Shown piece after piece: positions 11,643 to 22,235 of a DNA stretch of 64,000 bases. This DNA is from Peromyscus leucopus (Eukaryota; Chordata; Mammalia; Rodentia; Cricetidae), in the NCBI RefSeq assembly GCF_004664715.2, contig NC_051064.1, positions 111,180,240 through 111,244,239 on the forward strand, written 5' to 3'. The notes beneath the pieces were generated by a model. That model made no database searches, had not been told where the DNA came from, and worked only from the letters and a program-made list of their open reading frames with translations. Numbering within the stretch: the stretch's first letter is position 1; each line of letters begins with the position of its first letter. The position numbers were made by a program, and so were the translations under genes.

Positions 11643-11765
11643 GTTTATCGAGACAGGATTTCTCTGTGAAACAGTCCTGGAAGTCCTGGAACTCACTCTG
11701 TACACCAAGTTGACCTCCAATTCCTGAGTGCTGGGATTAAAGGTGTGCACTACCACTGCCCAGCT
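11595..11765 (-). mobile_element. B1 SINE with long poly-T tail
   Basis: A poly-T run at about 11607-11641 leads into a minus-strand B1 (tatcgagacaggatttctct ... tgctgggattaaaggtgtgc), with a 3-prime-half deletion. Confidence 0.88.
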
Positions 11766-11775
11766 AAAGTTAATT

Positions 11776-11845
11776 TCTCCCTCCCTCCCTTCCTTCCTTC
11801 CTTCCTTCCTTCCTTCCTTCCTTCCTTCCTTCCTTCTTTCTTTCT
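11776..11845. repeat. (CCTT)n microsatellite
   Basis: About 15 units of tetranucleotide cctt grade into cttt. It abuts the tail of the B2 that follows and may have grown from it. Confidence 0.96.
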
Positions 11846-11997
11846 TTTTAAATAAAGATTTATTATATATACAGACGAGGGCAGCAGATCTCATTATAGA
11901 TGGTTGTGAGCCACCATGTGGGTGCTGGGAATTGAACCTGGGTCCTCTGGAAGAGCAGTCAGTGCTCTTAACCTCTGAGCCATCTTTCCAGCCCTGA
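11846..11997 (-). mobile_element. B2 SINE
   Basis: Minus-strand B2: tail taaataaagatttattatat at left, body gagccaccatgtgggtgctg, head at right (gagccatctttccagccc). Confidence 0.93.
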
Positions 11998-12054
11998 TGT
12001 TAATTTCTTGATTTTGATTTTTATAACTTAGCTGTGAAAGTTTGTAATTTACTC

Positions 12055-12180
12055 TTTTCTTTAGACAGGGTCTTACTATGTAGCCCTAGCTAGTCTAGAA
12101 CTCACTATGCAGATCAGGCTGGTCTTGACCTCACAGATATCCTTCTACATGGGCTAGGATTAAAGTGGCCTGCTCCCAAA
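12055..12180 (-). mobile_element. Old B1 SINE
   Basis: Diverged minus-strand copy: agacagggtcttactatgta ... gggctaggattaaagtggcc. Confidence 0.75.
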
Positions 12181-12339
12181 CATTTAAGTTACATAATAAT
12201 ATAGATAAAAGATACTAAAAAAAAAATAAGGATAGCAAAATATAAATAATCTAGGAAAAAGGTACTAGGAATTTTTTTGTACTATTTTGTGCCACACTGT
12301 CCATGAAGTCTGAAACTATTTCAAAATAAATGTGAAAAG

Positions 12340-12495
12340 TTCCAGGCAGTGGTGGTGCACAGCTTTAATCCCAGCACTTGGGAGGCAGAGGCAGGCAGAT
12401 CTCTGAGTCCGCGGCCAGCCTGGTCTACAAAGCAAGTTCCAGGAAAGCTAGGACTACATAGAGAAACCCAGTCTCAAAATTAAAAAAAGGAAAAG
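12340..12495 (+). mobile_element. B1 SINE
   Basis: Plus-strand B1: ttccaggcagtggtggtgca ... gagaaacccagtctcaaaat with a short A tail. Confidence 0.9.
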
Positions 12496-12609
12496 GAAAA
12501 AAGTGAAAACCATTAGGGCAACAACTCTTCATAAGTCCCTAAGTCTAAAAGTAAATCATACTATCTTTCAAAACTAATAATCTCTCCACTGACAACCATG
12601 AACAATTTC

Positions 12610-13125
12610 AATTTTTAAATTATTGGTCCAGGGAGAGGACTTTGTGGGTGTAAGAGTTGCCACACAAGTCTCATGACCTGGGTTTGACACACAGAACCTA
12701 GTTAAAAATGCAGATGCTGCCGGGCTGGTGGTGGCGCACGCCTTTAATCCCAGCACTCGGGAGGCAGAGGCAGGCGGATCTCTGTGAGTTCGAGGCCAGC
12801 CTGGGCTACAGAGTGAGTTCCAGGAAAAGCTCAAAGCTACACAGAGAAACCTTGTCTCAAAAAACAAAAACAAACAAAAAAAATGCAGATGCAGAAGCAA
12901 ATATCTGTAACTCACAATGAACCTATGAGAGAGGGGACAGAGGCAGGAGAATCATCTGCACACCCAAGGACCACTAGCCTGCAGAACATAGTGCAAGGCA
13001 GAAGAAGCAGGAAGAGAGACCCTGCCTCGACAAGGTGGAGGGTGAGAACCGACGTGCATGGCATGGCACATGAGTACCCACACTCACGTTCACAGATGCA
13101 CACAAAGAATAAGAAACAAACAAAA
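12610..13125 (+). mobile_element. B4/B2-like SINE split by a B1
   Basis: An outer SINE (gtgggtgtaagagttgccac ... ggtttgacacacagaacct) is interrupted by a B1 at 12717-12880. The duplication aaatgcagatgc flanks the B1 on both sides (about 12706 and 12881), so the B1 came second. Confidence 0.78.
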
Positions 13126-13980
13126 CTGTAATCTAGTCACATCCACTGTCTAGAAAGCGAGGAAACTTAAGTTCTACATGATAGTCAAACAATTTGTTGC
13201 AAAATTCCTTATAACTTCATTTGCAAGATAGATCTTTTTAAAAACCACCCAAGCTGATTACTTAACCCAGTGCTCTACTGAGGAATCTTCTACACACAGT
13301 GCTATGATATCAACCACATAGAAACATCTTCCAAACATTGGAAGGTAAGGCCAGGAGATCATTCGTGGAAGAGGAATCTCTAGATTCCCATTTCATGTCC
13401 ACCAGCAGCATCTAACAGCTCCGCTTTCCTGTACTCTGCCCACCTGTGTTGCCAAGCTTACCATAACTGGAGAGAGAGTATTAGCAAGATGGCTTTTGCG
13501 TTTTTTCTGTTATTATTAGTCAAGACAAGAGTGTTTTCACGTTTAAAAAAACAGAACTGAAAGCCAGGCTTGGTGGACTCGATCCCCAGGGCTGTGAAGG
13601 AGGAACGCGGAGCCTCTGGGAGCAAGGTGCTGAGGTCACCTGTCAGCACCCGTAAATACAAACACATGAACAACTAAAAACGACCCTCCTTGCTACACAG
13701 TAAGTTACTGGATACACTGGGATCTCCCTCCACTTCCCAATGAGATGTTAAGCTCTCATTTGTGACATTATCAAAGAACCTCAAAGATTTTTCTAACACC
13801 CCCCCTCCCCCAAATTCTAATGTTAAACCTGGCCTAAATGACTGGGAGATGGGGCCTTTGGAGGGAGGCAGTGAACTGAATGCTCATGTCTCCACCAAAA
13901 TTCACATATTGAAATCTAATTCCCAAGGTGCTAGTATTAAGAGGAAGGACCTTATTAGTGTCCTCATAAAAGATCCCCTG
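13126..13980. other. Intron 6 segment, mostly unassigned
   Basis: Apart from a weak SINE remnant near 13560-13670 (ccaggcttggtggactcgat), nothing is recognisable. The segment includes a C-rich run at 13798-13811. Confidence 0.4.
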
Positions 13981-13983
13981 GCA

Positions 13984-14200
13984 GGGCTGGGGGTGTGGCT
14001 CAGTTGACAAGTGCTTGCCTAACATTCATGAAGCCCTGGGTTCAATCTCCAGCACCCATGTCATGGCTGACAACCACCTATAACTCCAGTTCCAGGGGAT
14101 CGGACACCTTCTCATCTCCAAGGGCACCAGGCATGCATGCGATGCACAGACCAACACACAGGCAAAGCACCCATACACAGTAAAAATAAATTAATTAAAG
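13984..14200 (+). mobile_element. ID/B2-type SINE
   Basis: The tRNA-derived head ggctgggggtgtggctcagt and a B-box-like gggttcaatctcc are followed by a B2-type body and an (AAAT)n tail. Confidence 0.85.
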
Positions 14201-14334
14201 AGAAGCTATTTTATTTACATCTTATATATTCCAGTCTCTTCCACATGTCTTTAACAAATACCTGTTACTTCTTATTGCACAAATATAACTAGTAATAAGC
14301 CTGAAAGGTGATGCTGTTGCTATTATTTTGAGCA

Positions 14335-14425
14335 GGCTGGCCTGGAACTCACTTTGTGGACCAGGATGGCCTTGAACTCAAACAGATTCAACTGCCTCTG
14401 TGCAGGAATTAAAAGTGTGTGCCAG
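14335..14425 (-). mobile_element. Partial B1 SINE
   Basis: A minus-strand B1 body fragment (ctggaactcactttgtggac) lacking its tail. Confidence 0.7.
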
Positions 14426-14429
14426 CAGC

Positions 14430-14850
14430 AGCCTCAACCTTCCTAATGCTTCACCCCTTTAATACAGTTCCTTATGTTGTGGTGACCCCAACCACAGAAC
14501 TATTTGCAGCCGGGTGGTGGTGGCGCACACCTTTAATCCCAGTACTTGGGAGGCAGAGGCAGGAGGATCTCTGTGTGTTCAAGGCCAGCCTGGTCTACAG
14601 AGGGAGTTCCAGGACAGGCTCCAAAGTCACATAGAGAAACCCTGCCTCAAAAAAACAAAAAACAAAACAAAACAAAAAAATAAGAAAAACTATTCGCTAC
14701 TACTTTGTAACTGTAATTTTGCTACTGTTGTGAATCATAAAAGGCATTCTAATATGCAGGATGCTCTCAGGTGACCCCTGTGAAATGGTCCTGTGACACA
14801 CACACAAAGGGGTCACGAACCACAGGTTGAGAACCACGGCTCTAAAAGGT
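14430..14850 (-). mobile_element. Non-autonomous hAT-like rodent element split by a B1
   Basis: The outer repeat has ends related as inverted repeats (ccacaggttgagaaccac at right) and the body 'ctgtaattttgctactgttg' shared, inverted, with 43980-44165. A B1 at 14513-14690 lies inside it, flanked by actattygc (y is c or t). This family name (RCHARR1/URR1 type) is from memory. Confidence 0.7.
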
Positions 14851-14894
14851 GTTTTTTTGTTTTGTTTTGTTTTTTGATTTTTTTTTTAACATAC

Positions 14895-15021
14895 CATATT
14901 TTTCCATATGCTCTTTCCCAGCACACCCAAACATCTGTGGAGCAATAGGGTGGGCAGACAATCCATACTTATTGATCAAGACATCAAGATGTTTGTCAAT
15001 CGGACTGGACCTATCTGCAAA
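14895..15021 (-). CDS. Scp2: Scp2 coding exon 6 (SCPx thiolase domain)
   Basis: A 127-bp exon encodes 42 residues from [11 protein letters not shown] through KEHMEKY plus the first base of a Gly codon (phase 1). It has an acceptor tract ending tctctttaag and donor gtatgt. The [11 protein letters not shown] and APQMFG blocks identify it as SCPx, about residues 132-174. It continues the thiolase fold used for peroxisomal 3-oxoacyl-CoA cleavage. Within the block usually read as MFGYAGKEH, as I remember it in mouse and human, this sequence has Cys in place of Tyr (MFGCAGKEH); the region also shows ADRSS where SDRT is usual. The frame is intact, so I treat the exon as functional. Confidence 0.97.
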
Positions 15022-15185
15022 CTTAAAGAGAAAAAATAAAATTAATGAGCAGCCGATATAAAAGTGTTTCTTGCAACTTACAATATTGCCAAGACATTTG
15101 TTTATCCTAAGAGCACAGTAAACAAAAAAATGGTATGTCAATAAAATCACCGAGAAATACTTTGTCACAGGAAAACATGAGAAGC

Positions 15186-15650
15186 TGGGTATGGTGCAAA
15201 TTCCAACACTCGGGAGGTAGAGGTAGGAGGGTCAAGAGTTTAGAACTAGCCTTAGCTACATAGTAAGTTGAAAGAGACCAGAACCCTCTTCCCCGCCCGC
15301 CCGCCCCCCAGGGTTCTCTTGAGCAGGGAGAAGTGAGGAATATGTAGATAGAAATACAGAGGAGAGAGACAGACAGAAAACACAGGAGAGCCTGGGTCAA
15401 AACCCAGCGGCCCTTTCTGTCTCTACTAAAGGGCTTTTAAAGGAATGCCAAGGGGTGGAGAAAAAGACCTCCCCCAGCACAGCCAAGTGTAGACCATCCC
15501 AACCACCTGGTGACCATGCATGTGGTCAAGCCATCCCCTAATGCAGCCCTACTGTAGAATGCAAGCTCAGATCTCACTAGGAAACTTTTGTGGGCTCCCA
15601 CAGCAAGTCAGAGGCCAGTTCAGGTCACACGAGACCCTGTCTCAAAATAT
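15186..15650 (+). mobile_element. B1 SINE split by a minus-strand LTR-like insertion
   Basis: B1 5' sequence (gctgggtatggtgcaaattc) runs to about 15283, and B1 3' sequence resumes near 15605 (gaggccagttcaggtcacac, gagaccctgtctcaaaat). The inserted segment of about 310 bp reads on the minus strand as TGTGGGAGCCCACAAAAG ... tttaaaagccc ... ctcaagagaaccc, like a small class II (IAP-like) solo LTR. Its exact borders are not settled. Confidence 0.6.
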
Positions 15651-15707
15651 ATATATACTTCCTTGATTACTATTTTTTTTTTCTCCCAGGTTTTGTTTTT
15701 GTTTTGA

Positions 15708-15895
<188 letters not shown>

Positions 15896-15896
15896 A

Positions 15897-16018
15897 GAGA
15901 AAGGGTCTCTCTACATAGCCCTGGCTGTCCTGGACCTCACTATGTAGACCAGGCTGGCCTAGAACTCACAGAGATCCTCTGCCTCTGCCTCCCGAGTGCT
16001 GGGATCACCAAGCTTGGC
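15897..16018 (-). mobile_element. B1 SINE
   Basis: Minus-strand B1 from gggtctctctacatagccct to gagtgctgggatcaccaag. Confidence 0.85.
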
Positions 16019-16044
16019 TTATTAATTCTTTTAAGAAATGTTTA

Positions 16045-16240
16045 CAGGGCCAGGGAGATGGGTTAGCAGTAGAGGCTCTTCCCACACAGTCTGATGACCT
16101 GAATTTGATCCCTGGTACCTACATGGTAGAACAAGAGAACCAACTCCTGCAAGTTGCCTCTGACTTCAAGCCATGACATGTGAAGACACTCACAAGGACA
16201 TACACACACACAAAACAAACACATGTGAATTTAAGTTTTT
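16045..16240 (+). mobile_element. B2/B4-type SINE
   Basis: Head gggccagggagatgggttag with a diverged body and a CA-rich tail. Confidence 0.78.
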
Positions 16241-16254
16241 TTCCTTAGGTTTTA

Positions 16255-16428
16255 AAAATACTTTGTTATTTTATATGTATGTATGTTTTGGCTGCATGTA
16301 TGCCTTGTGTACCATGTGGTGCCCCCCAGACGGTTGAGAGCCACCATACAGATGCTGGAAATCAAATGCAGGTCTTCTGGGAGAGCAGGCAGTGCTCCTA
16401 ACTGCTGATCCATCTCTCCACCCAGTGA
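16255..16428 (-). mobile_element. B2-type SINE
   Basis: Minus-strand copy with head at right (tgatccatctctccaccc) and body gccaccatacagatgctgga. Confidence 0.85.
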
Positions 16429-16537
16429 ATTAAAAAAAAAGAAAATATTTATCAAACATTCGCTATCCACTACTCAAGCAGTAACTATTCAAGACTCGGG
16501 GAATAAAGGCATGAACATGTCAGCTTAAGATTCTGCT

Positions 16538-16690
16538 CATTGGGGCTGGAGCGATGGCTTGGAAGTTAAGAGCACTGGCTGCTCTTCCAGAGGTCCTGAG
16601 TTCAATTCCCAGCACCCACATGGTGGCTCACAACCATCTGTAATGAGATCTGGTGGCCTGGCTTTGCCTCCTGAGTTATATTCTTTTACC
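16538..16690 (+). mobile_element. B2 SINE, 3'-shortened
   Basis: Near-consensus head and body (ggggctggagcgatggctt, ggtggctcacaaccatctgt), then diverges before the usual tail. Confidence 0.88.
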
Positions 16691-16717
16691 AAATTAAGTC
16701 ATCAAAATACTGTGTAT

Positions 16718-16885
16718 AAGCCAGATGTGGTGTCGAATGAATGCCTTTAATCCCAGTACTTGGGAGGCAGAGGCAAGCGGATCTCTGAGTTTGAGGCCAG
16801 CTTGGTCTACAAAGCAAGTTCCAGGACAGCCAGGGCTACACAGAGAAACCCTGTCTCAAAACAACAACAACAAAAAAAAAAAAAC
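16718..16885 (+). mobile_element. B1 SINE
   Basis: Plus-strand B1 ending in (AAC)n/A-rich tail (ccctgtctcaaaacaacaac). Confidence 0.9.
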
Positions 16886-17194
16886 TGTATATTTTACTCC
16901 TATGACACACCCCAATTTAGAAGTAAATTTTCATCGGGAATATTTAATACACATTACATTTAGATTTCATGAAATTACAGTTGTAAGAACCGATTTATGG
17001 GCCCAAGTGATCCCAAATACACTCAAAACATTTTCAGTGATGGAACAGAGCATTAATTTAAGCTTAAATTAGTTAAAATTAAATGTAAAGTTCAGTTCCT
17101 CCGTTACTCAGCAGCAAAGTGTACTAACGGTTCCCTGCTGTGACTAGTATTCTCAGTGAAGCAAGCATTCCTGTTTTAAAAAAAAAAACGTATT

Positions 17195-17345
17195 TGGTGT
17201 GTGGGGTGGGGGGGTGGACATGAGCACATCAAGGCACGTCTGTGGAGGTCAGAGAACAACCTGCAGGAACTAGTTCTCTCTACCACAAGTGTTCCAGGGA
17301 TCAAGCTCAGGTCAGCAGCTTGGCACCCGGTGAGCCCCGTCTCCT
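17195..17345 (-). mobile_element. B3-type SINE
   Basis: The minus-strand B3 signature gtctgtggaggtcagagaac plus ttccagggatcaagctcagg is visible. Confidence 0.75.
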
Positions 17346-17660
17346 CAGCAGGCTCTCCTTCCTGCTCACAATAGTAACTCTTGTTTCTCTTAGAAGGAAA
17401 TGTTGCTTCAGTGCATGGCAACCTATCAAAAGTGGAAAGTTGTACTACATTATACAGTAGGACAAACATGGAACTGAGGCCAAGCAGGAGCTTCTCCACA
17501 GAGATCCACCTAGGGGCAGCACACATAAACAGCCAGTTGTTTTCCTTAAAGTACCAAGGAACCTGCCTTGAACCAGAAGTTCAAGAGCATCCTCAACTAC
17601 AAAGTGAGGCTGAGGCTCGTCTGGGCTTATATGATTCTGTCATAGTAAAGTAAAATGTCA
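17346..17660. other. Intron 5 segment with a degraded B1-like end
   Basis: No exon is recognised. A weak B1-like tail (gaagttcaagagcatcctca) sits at about 17575-17655; overlapping open frames here have no recognisable product. Confidence 0.4.
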
Positions 17661-17666
17661 AATCAT

Positions 17667-17819
17667 GGGCTGGAGAGATGGCTCAGCAATTCAGAGAACT
17701 CAAGCAGCTAAAGCTCTGTTCCCTGCATCCACATTGGGAGGCCCAATAAACTCCAAATCCAGGGATCCCATACCCTCCTCTGGCCTCTGCAGGCACCCCA
17801 GCACATGTAGCACAGAATC

Positions 17820-17876
<57 letters not shown>

Positions 17877-17905
17877 TACAAAGAAATAAAAGCAAGTAAA
17901 TCTTA
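17667..17905 (+). mobile_element. B2-type SINE ending in a (CA)n microsatellite
   Basis: Head gggctggagagatggctcag. The body is interrupted and ends in about 22 CA units at 17829-17873 before an AAATAAA-like tail. Confidence 0.88.
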
Positions 17906-18035
17906 AAATATATGTATTTTTTAAAACATCAAATCATATTCTCTGTTGCTTACTAAGAGACTATTTATGATGGTCAGATGGACAGTTTTCTCATAGTGTT
18001 AAAACAATTGCAAAATAATAATAAATGAGACTCAC

Positions 18036-18100
18036 TTTTATTCCAAGGGACCCCTTCTCCATCTTCTCAAAACCAAGAGCCAACACACAATCTGCCACAC
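18036..18100 (-). CDS. Scp2: Scp2 coding exon 5 (SCPx thiolase domain)
   Basis: A 65-bp exon completes a split Gly codon and encodes VADCVLALGFEKMEKGSLGIK, about residues 111-131, ending exactly on a codon boundary (phase 0). The acceptor is tcctttaag and the donor is gtgagt. The 'VLALGFEKM' block is characteristic of thiolases of the SCPx type, where it follows the catalytic-cysteine loop in exon 4. Reading frame and splice phases agree with exons 4 and 6. Confidence 0.96.
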
Positions 18101-18189
18101 CTTAAAGGAATTGTAATTTTTTGAAATTTTAAATTTCTAGGCACCCAACAAAATACTATTAAATACTTCAATATAAATATTAATCTACT

Positions 18190-18310
18190 CCAGGTATGTG
18201 GCACACACCTTTAATTCCAGTATTTGGGAGACAGAGGCAGGTGGATCTCCTTGAGTTTTGGGACAGCCAGAACTACAACAGAATTTGTCTCAAAAACAAA
18301 ACAAAATATA
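18190..18310 (+). mobile_element. B1 SINE, diverged
   Basis: Plus-strand B1 (ggtatgtggcacacaccttt ... gaatttgtctcaaaaac) with an internal deletion. Confidence 0.75.
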
Positions 18311-18364
18311 AATAAATAAATATTAATTTACATGAAATAAACAGGCATACCATAACCCTATACA

Positions 18365-18830
18365 ATTATTTATTTATTTGTGCATATGTATACACTTGTG
18401 TTTGTGTATGGTGCACATGCAGGTGTGCATACTTGTGCATGCACGTGGAGACCAGAGGTCGATGTTAAGGGTCTCCCCCAATCACTCCCCTCCACCTTGT
18501 TATTGAGACAGGTCTCTCTGAACCTGAAGGTCACTGCTTTGCCTACACTAGTTGGATAGCCAGCTCCAGGGACACTGCTGTCTCCACCTTCCCGGCACTG
18601 GGCACTGGGCACTGGGATTACAGGTATATGGCACCATGCCTGGCCCTTTTATTTTTTTGACAGGGTATCACTATGTACCTCTTTGCTAGCTTGAACTCCG
18701 TGTTGGGATTGAAGGCCTATGCCACCACTCCTGCAAGACAGGATTTTCTACATGGGTGCTAGGGATCGGCACTCAGATCCTTACATGTGCACAGCAAGCA
18801 TTTGACCCAGCCATCCCCCAGCCCCCTCAG
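18365..18830 (-). mobile_element. B3 and B1-type SINE cluster
   Basis: A B3-like segment (gcacgtggagaccagaggtc) spans about 18370-18640 and contains a triplicated cactgggcactggg motif at about 18595-18617. A B1-like copy (gacagggtatcactatgtac) follows to about 18760. Confidence 0.65.
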
Positions 18831-18879
18831 ATATGATCACTTAAAAACTACAGTGACGATTATTTTTCACATTTATTGA

Positions 18880-19015
18880 GTTGGGGTGTGTGTGTGTGTG
18901 TGCGTGTGTTCGAGCAGCGCATGTGGAGGTCAGGGGGAAATGTGGAAGAGTTGGTTCTCCTTCATCTATGTGCATTCCAGGGATCAAACTCAGGCTTGGT
19001 GGCACATACCTCTAC
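18880..19015 (-). mobile_element. B3-type SINE with (GT)n
   Basis: A short (TG)n run precedes gcgcatgtggaggtcagggg, a B3 signature on the minus strand. Confidence 0.7.
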
Positions 19016-19129
19016 CTATTGAAAAATCAAGAAGGAGCCTAATTCCGACCCTGAGTCTCATTATACTAAGAAAATTTTCTATTAGTGTGAAATGTTTCAG
19101 TAAAAAACAAATATAAAAAGCTATTTACA

Positions 19130-19350
19130 GCAGCTGGAGAGATGGCTCAGCAGTTAAGAGCACTGACTCCTCTTCCAGAGGACCCAGGTTCAATTCCCAG
19201 CACCCACATGGTGGCTGACAACTGTCTGTAACTCCAGTTCCAAGAGATATAACACCTCTTCTGGCATCCATGGGCACCAGCCATGCACTTGGTACACAGA
19301 CATACACGCAGGCCAAACACCCATACGCATAAAATAAACCAAACAAAAAA
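19130..19350 (+). mobile_element. B2 SINE
   Basis: Head cagctggagagatggctcag, body ggtggctgacaactgtctgt, A-rich tail. Confidence 0.92.
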
Positions 19351-19525
19351 ATATTAAGTTATAATTTTTAAATATTTTAAATTTAACTATGATTTTAATT
19401 AAACTTAAAGGGGATTCCAAATAAAGTCTCAAAAGAATTGATTGAGGAGGAAAAGAACATCTAAAAATTATGTTAAAGTTCAAGTGAAGAGCAAAACGTG
19501 ACAAAAAACTACCAAAACTTTTCTT

Positions 19526-19526
19526 T

Positions 19527-19600
<74 letters not shown>
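19526..19600. repeat. (GAAA)n microsatellite
   Basis: About 18 tetranucleotide units. It produces a KKER-type repetitive open frame on the plus strand and a serine/phenylalanine one on the minus strand, neither a gene. Confidence 0.97.
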
Positions 19601-19601
<1 letters not shown>

Positions 19602-19604
19602 GCG

Positions 19605-19710
19605 AGCTACTGGAGGATGCAGCTCAGGGGTCGAGCACTTGATCAGCAGGCATGGAGTCCTGAGTTCAGTCACCAGCATGAAGGAAGGGGGGGAGGAAAG
19701 AGAGACAGAC

Positions 19711-19779
<69 letters not shown>

Positions 19780-19855
19780 GACAGAGAGACAGAGAGAGAG
19801 AGAGGAGGGGGACGGGGAGGGAAGAGAGAAGGAGAATAAGGAAGGAGAAAGGGGG
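19605..19855. repeat. SINE head followed by (GA)n purine tract
   Basis: An ID-like fragment (tggaggatgcagctcagggg) at 19610-19690 leads into a long (AG)n tract at about 19706-19805 and further purine-rich sequence to about 19855. Confidence 0.85.
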
Positions 19856-20084
19856 GCATCAACTTTAAAGACAACAAGACGACAGTACCAGGAAGAGGTT
19901 GAGGCACCGGCTTACGGCGCAGGAAGATTACTAGCTCCAAATTCAGAGCCCTGTGCAGTAGAACCATCATCAAATCGGCAGACTAGAAGAGGGCCCAATA
20001 AAAGGCCCAGTAAGTTTGGAAAGGAGACTATGATCCATTAATATATACTTTATATAGATATAAATAGATATAGACATGTGCATG

Positions 20085-20350
20085 CGCACATGAAAATATT
20101 TGGCCACCAAAACAAACAAAACAAAAACCCTGTGCATAAATGCTTACGGCAGCATTCTTCATAACAGCCAAAAAGAAGAACCGATAATGTCCATCAAAAG
20201 ATGAACACACAGATAAGCTAAAGCTTAGCCATGAAGCAGAATGCTATTTGTCCATAAACGGGAATAAATACTGGCACATGCTCTAAGAATGAACTTTGAA
20301 ACAACAGACTGAGTGAAGTGACATGGCCTGTGTCTCACGACGCCACCGAG
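20085..20350 (+). mobile_element. Old LINE-1 3'-end fragment
   Basis: Blocks such as 'cataacagccaaaaagaaga', 'aatgtccatcaaaagatgaa' and 'tgaagcagaatgctatttgt' match the conserved 3' region of ancient mammalian L1 elements (L1M type). It is diverged and non-coding. Confidence 0.65.
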
Positions 20351-20720
20351 AGGAACAGATGAGTTCACAGAGACAAGAAGCAGGTGGCGGCAGCGAGGGC
20401 CCAAGGTGGATAAGAAACCAGGAGTGACGGCGGCTGGTTTTCTCGGGCTTGTGATCTTACTCCTTGAAACAAGGTTTTCATCACAGTGATGAAATGCTCT
20501 AAAACACACAGTGACGATGGCTGGACCTTATGACCATACCTCGTCACCGTAAACTTCATGACATGGGAACTTTATTTCAACAAAGCCTTTGGGAGGCACT
20601 GGGGACCACTGCCTGGTGGTACGGTGCCTGCCTGGGGTCCTCAAGGCCCCTGGTTTCATTGCCAATACCACAAAAACAAATAATAAAAGGTTCGGTTTGA
20701 AAGCAATACATTTTATATGT
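20351..20720. other. Intron 4 segment, unassigned
   Basis: No exon is recognised. A short SINE-like patch (ctgcctggggtcctcaaggc) lies near 20620-20690. Confidence 0.4.
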
Positions 20721-20814
20721 CAATATGTTACAGAGCAATCTTTCCCGGGTGGCAACACACAGAAGTGATTAAAAGGAGACATTGACCCCATATTCATTTA
20801 AGAACCCGAGACAA

Positions 20815-21215
20815 GGACCAGCAAGATGGTTCCACAGGTGAAATTCCTTGCCACCACCAAGCCTGACAACCTGAGTCCAATCCCCAGGAACCACACGATG
20901 AAAGAAAAGAACCAACTTTCATAAGTGGTCCTCTGGCCTCAATTTATGTATGTGCCTTGGCGAATCTGGACACACAAACAAATAAATATTTTAGAAAACT
21001 TTTTAAAAGAACATTAGAGCAATAAGCAAACACTCAGGGCTGGAGAGAAAGCTCAGGGGTGAAGGGCACTAGCTGGTGGCCCACAGCCATCTATAACTCT
21101 AGTCCCAGGAGATCTGATGCCCTCTCCTGGCTCTGTGGTCACAGCATGTGGGGCAGACATATGTGCAGGCAAAACATCCCTACACAAAATAATATGAAAC
21201 ACTAAATAGTAATAA
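20815..21215 (+). mobile_element. Two B2/B4-type SINEs
   Basis: The first spans about 20815-20995 (caggtgaaattccttgccac, cctgagtccaatccccagga), the second about 21038-21215 (gggctggagagaaagctcag) with an (AAT)n tail near exon 4. Confidence 0.78.
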
Positions 21216-21236
21216 TAATAAGCAAACATGCCTTAC

Positions 21237-21368
21237 CTCCTTGAATCAGTTGCCGGGCCATAAACAAAGCAGTTGAACCAGTGGAACAGTTGTTGTTGAC
21301 GTTGATTATAGGAATGCCGGTCAATCCCAAACTGTGGTAGATAGCCCTCTGGCCACAGGTGGAGTCCC
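21237..21368 (-). CDS. Scp2: Scp2 coding exon 4 with catalytic Cys94
   Basis: A 132-bp exon encodes residues from [15 protein letters not shown] through [20 protein letters not shown], about 67-110 of SCPx. The NNNCSTGS motif carries the nucleophilic cysteine of the thiolase: counting from the start codon it is residue 94, codon at 21286-21288, the position I know for mammalian SCPx. The cysteine takes the acyl group from 3-oxoacyl-CoA during chain cleavage of branched substrates in peroxisomes. The acceptor is tctgtag, the donor gtaagg; both flanking introns are phase 1. The exon is intact and highly conserved, the strongest single piece of evidence for this gene being functional. Confidence 0.98.
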
Positions 21369-21597
21369 CTACAGAGAAACAAGACAGAACGTCACCGCCC
21401 ACAGCACAGAAACCGTGGGGCTGCAGTCCAGCATGTCCATGTGACAATGCTTTCACTGTTACAGACTGTCCTAGTGTCCGACACAGGCAGGATGGCGATG
21501 CACTATGACCGCTGAGTCAGAAACAGCCATAGCACGGACTGTCTCTGATTGTGCAAACATAAAAAGCAGTCACAACAAATCTTTACATGCACTCTCT

Positions 21598-21840
21598 TTC
21601 CTTTTTTTTTTTTTTTCCTTGAGACAGGGCTTCATGTAGCTCAGGATGGCCCGGTGCTCACAGCAGTCCTTCTGTCTTAGCCTCCTGAGAGCTGAGGTTC
21701 CAGGCCGGACCCTCACAGAGGGCAGCAAAGAAGCATGCACTTCTGATGTCTTCCTCTTCCTGTCTCCTCCTATTCCAGCCAGGATTGGAACCTGGACCCT
21801 AGTACTTGCTAGACTGCGTCCCTGATCACAACCTTGCACC
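21598..21840 (-). mobile_element. B1-type SINE with B4-like extension
   Basis: Poly-T at 21602-21616, then a minus-strand B1 (ttgagacagggcttcatgta) and a further SINE-like block to about 21840 (tggaacctggaccctagtac). Confidence 0.65.
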
Positions 21841-21894
21841 TTATACTTCCTTTATATGATACAGAGGCAGGGAAGGAAGTAAACAGCCAGGTAA

Positions 21895-22235
21895 TGTAGT
21901 TAGGGTTTCTACTGCTGTGAGGAGACACCATGACCATGACAACTCTTATAAAGGAAAACATTTAATTGAGGTGGCAGTTTACAGTTTCAGAGGTTTAGTT
22001 ATCATCATCATGATGGGACATGGCAGTGTACAGGCAGACATGATGCTGGAGAAGTAGCTAACAGTCTTACAACTTGCAAGCAACAGGAAGCTGACTGTCT
22101 CACTGGGAATATCTTGAGCACAAGAGACCTCAAAGTCCACCTCTACAGTGACACACTTCCTCTAACAAGGCCACACCTACTCCAACAAAGCCCTTTGGGG
22201 GCCATTTTCTTTCAAGCCACCACACCAGGTAACAG
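21895..22235 (+). repeat. Rodent medium-reiteration repeat
   Basis: Starts agttagggtttctactgctg and continues 'gagacaccatgaccatgaca' to 'ctccaacaaagccctttggg'. This is a family common in rodent genomes, related to the copy at 46725-47280 in the opposite orientation. I recall it as URR1/RMER1-like but am unsure. Confidence 0.65.

Noticed and set aside
11349..11894. 181-codon minus-strand frame
   Set aside because: It is composed of a B1, a poly-T tail and the (CCTT)n microsatellite read in reverse.
19498..19973. Arginine/glutamate-rich (plus) and serine/leucine-rich (minus) frames
   Set aside because: Both are translations of (GAAA)n and (GA)n microsatellites.
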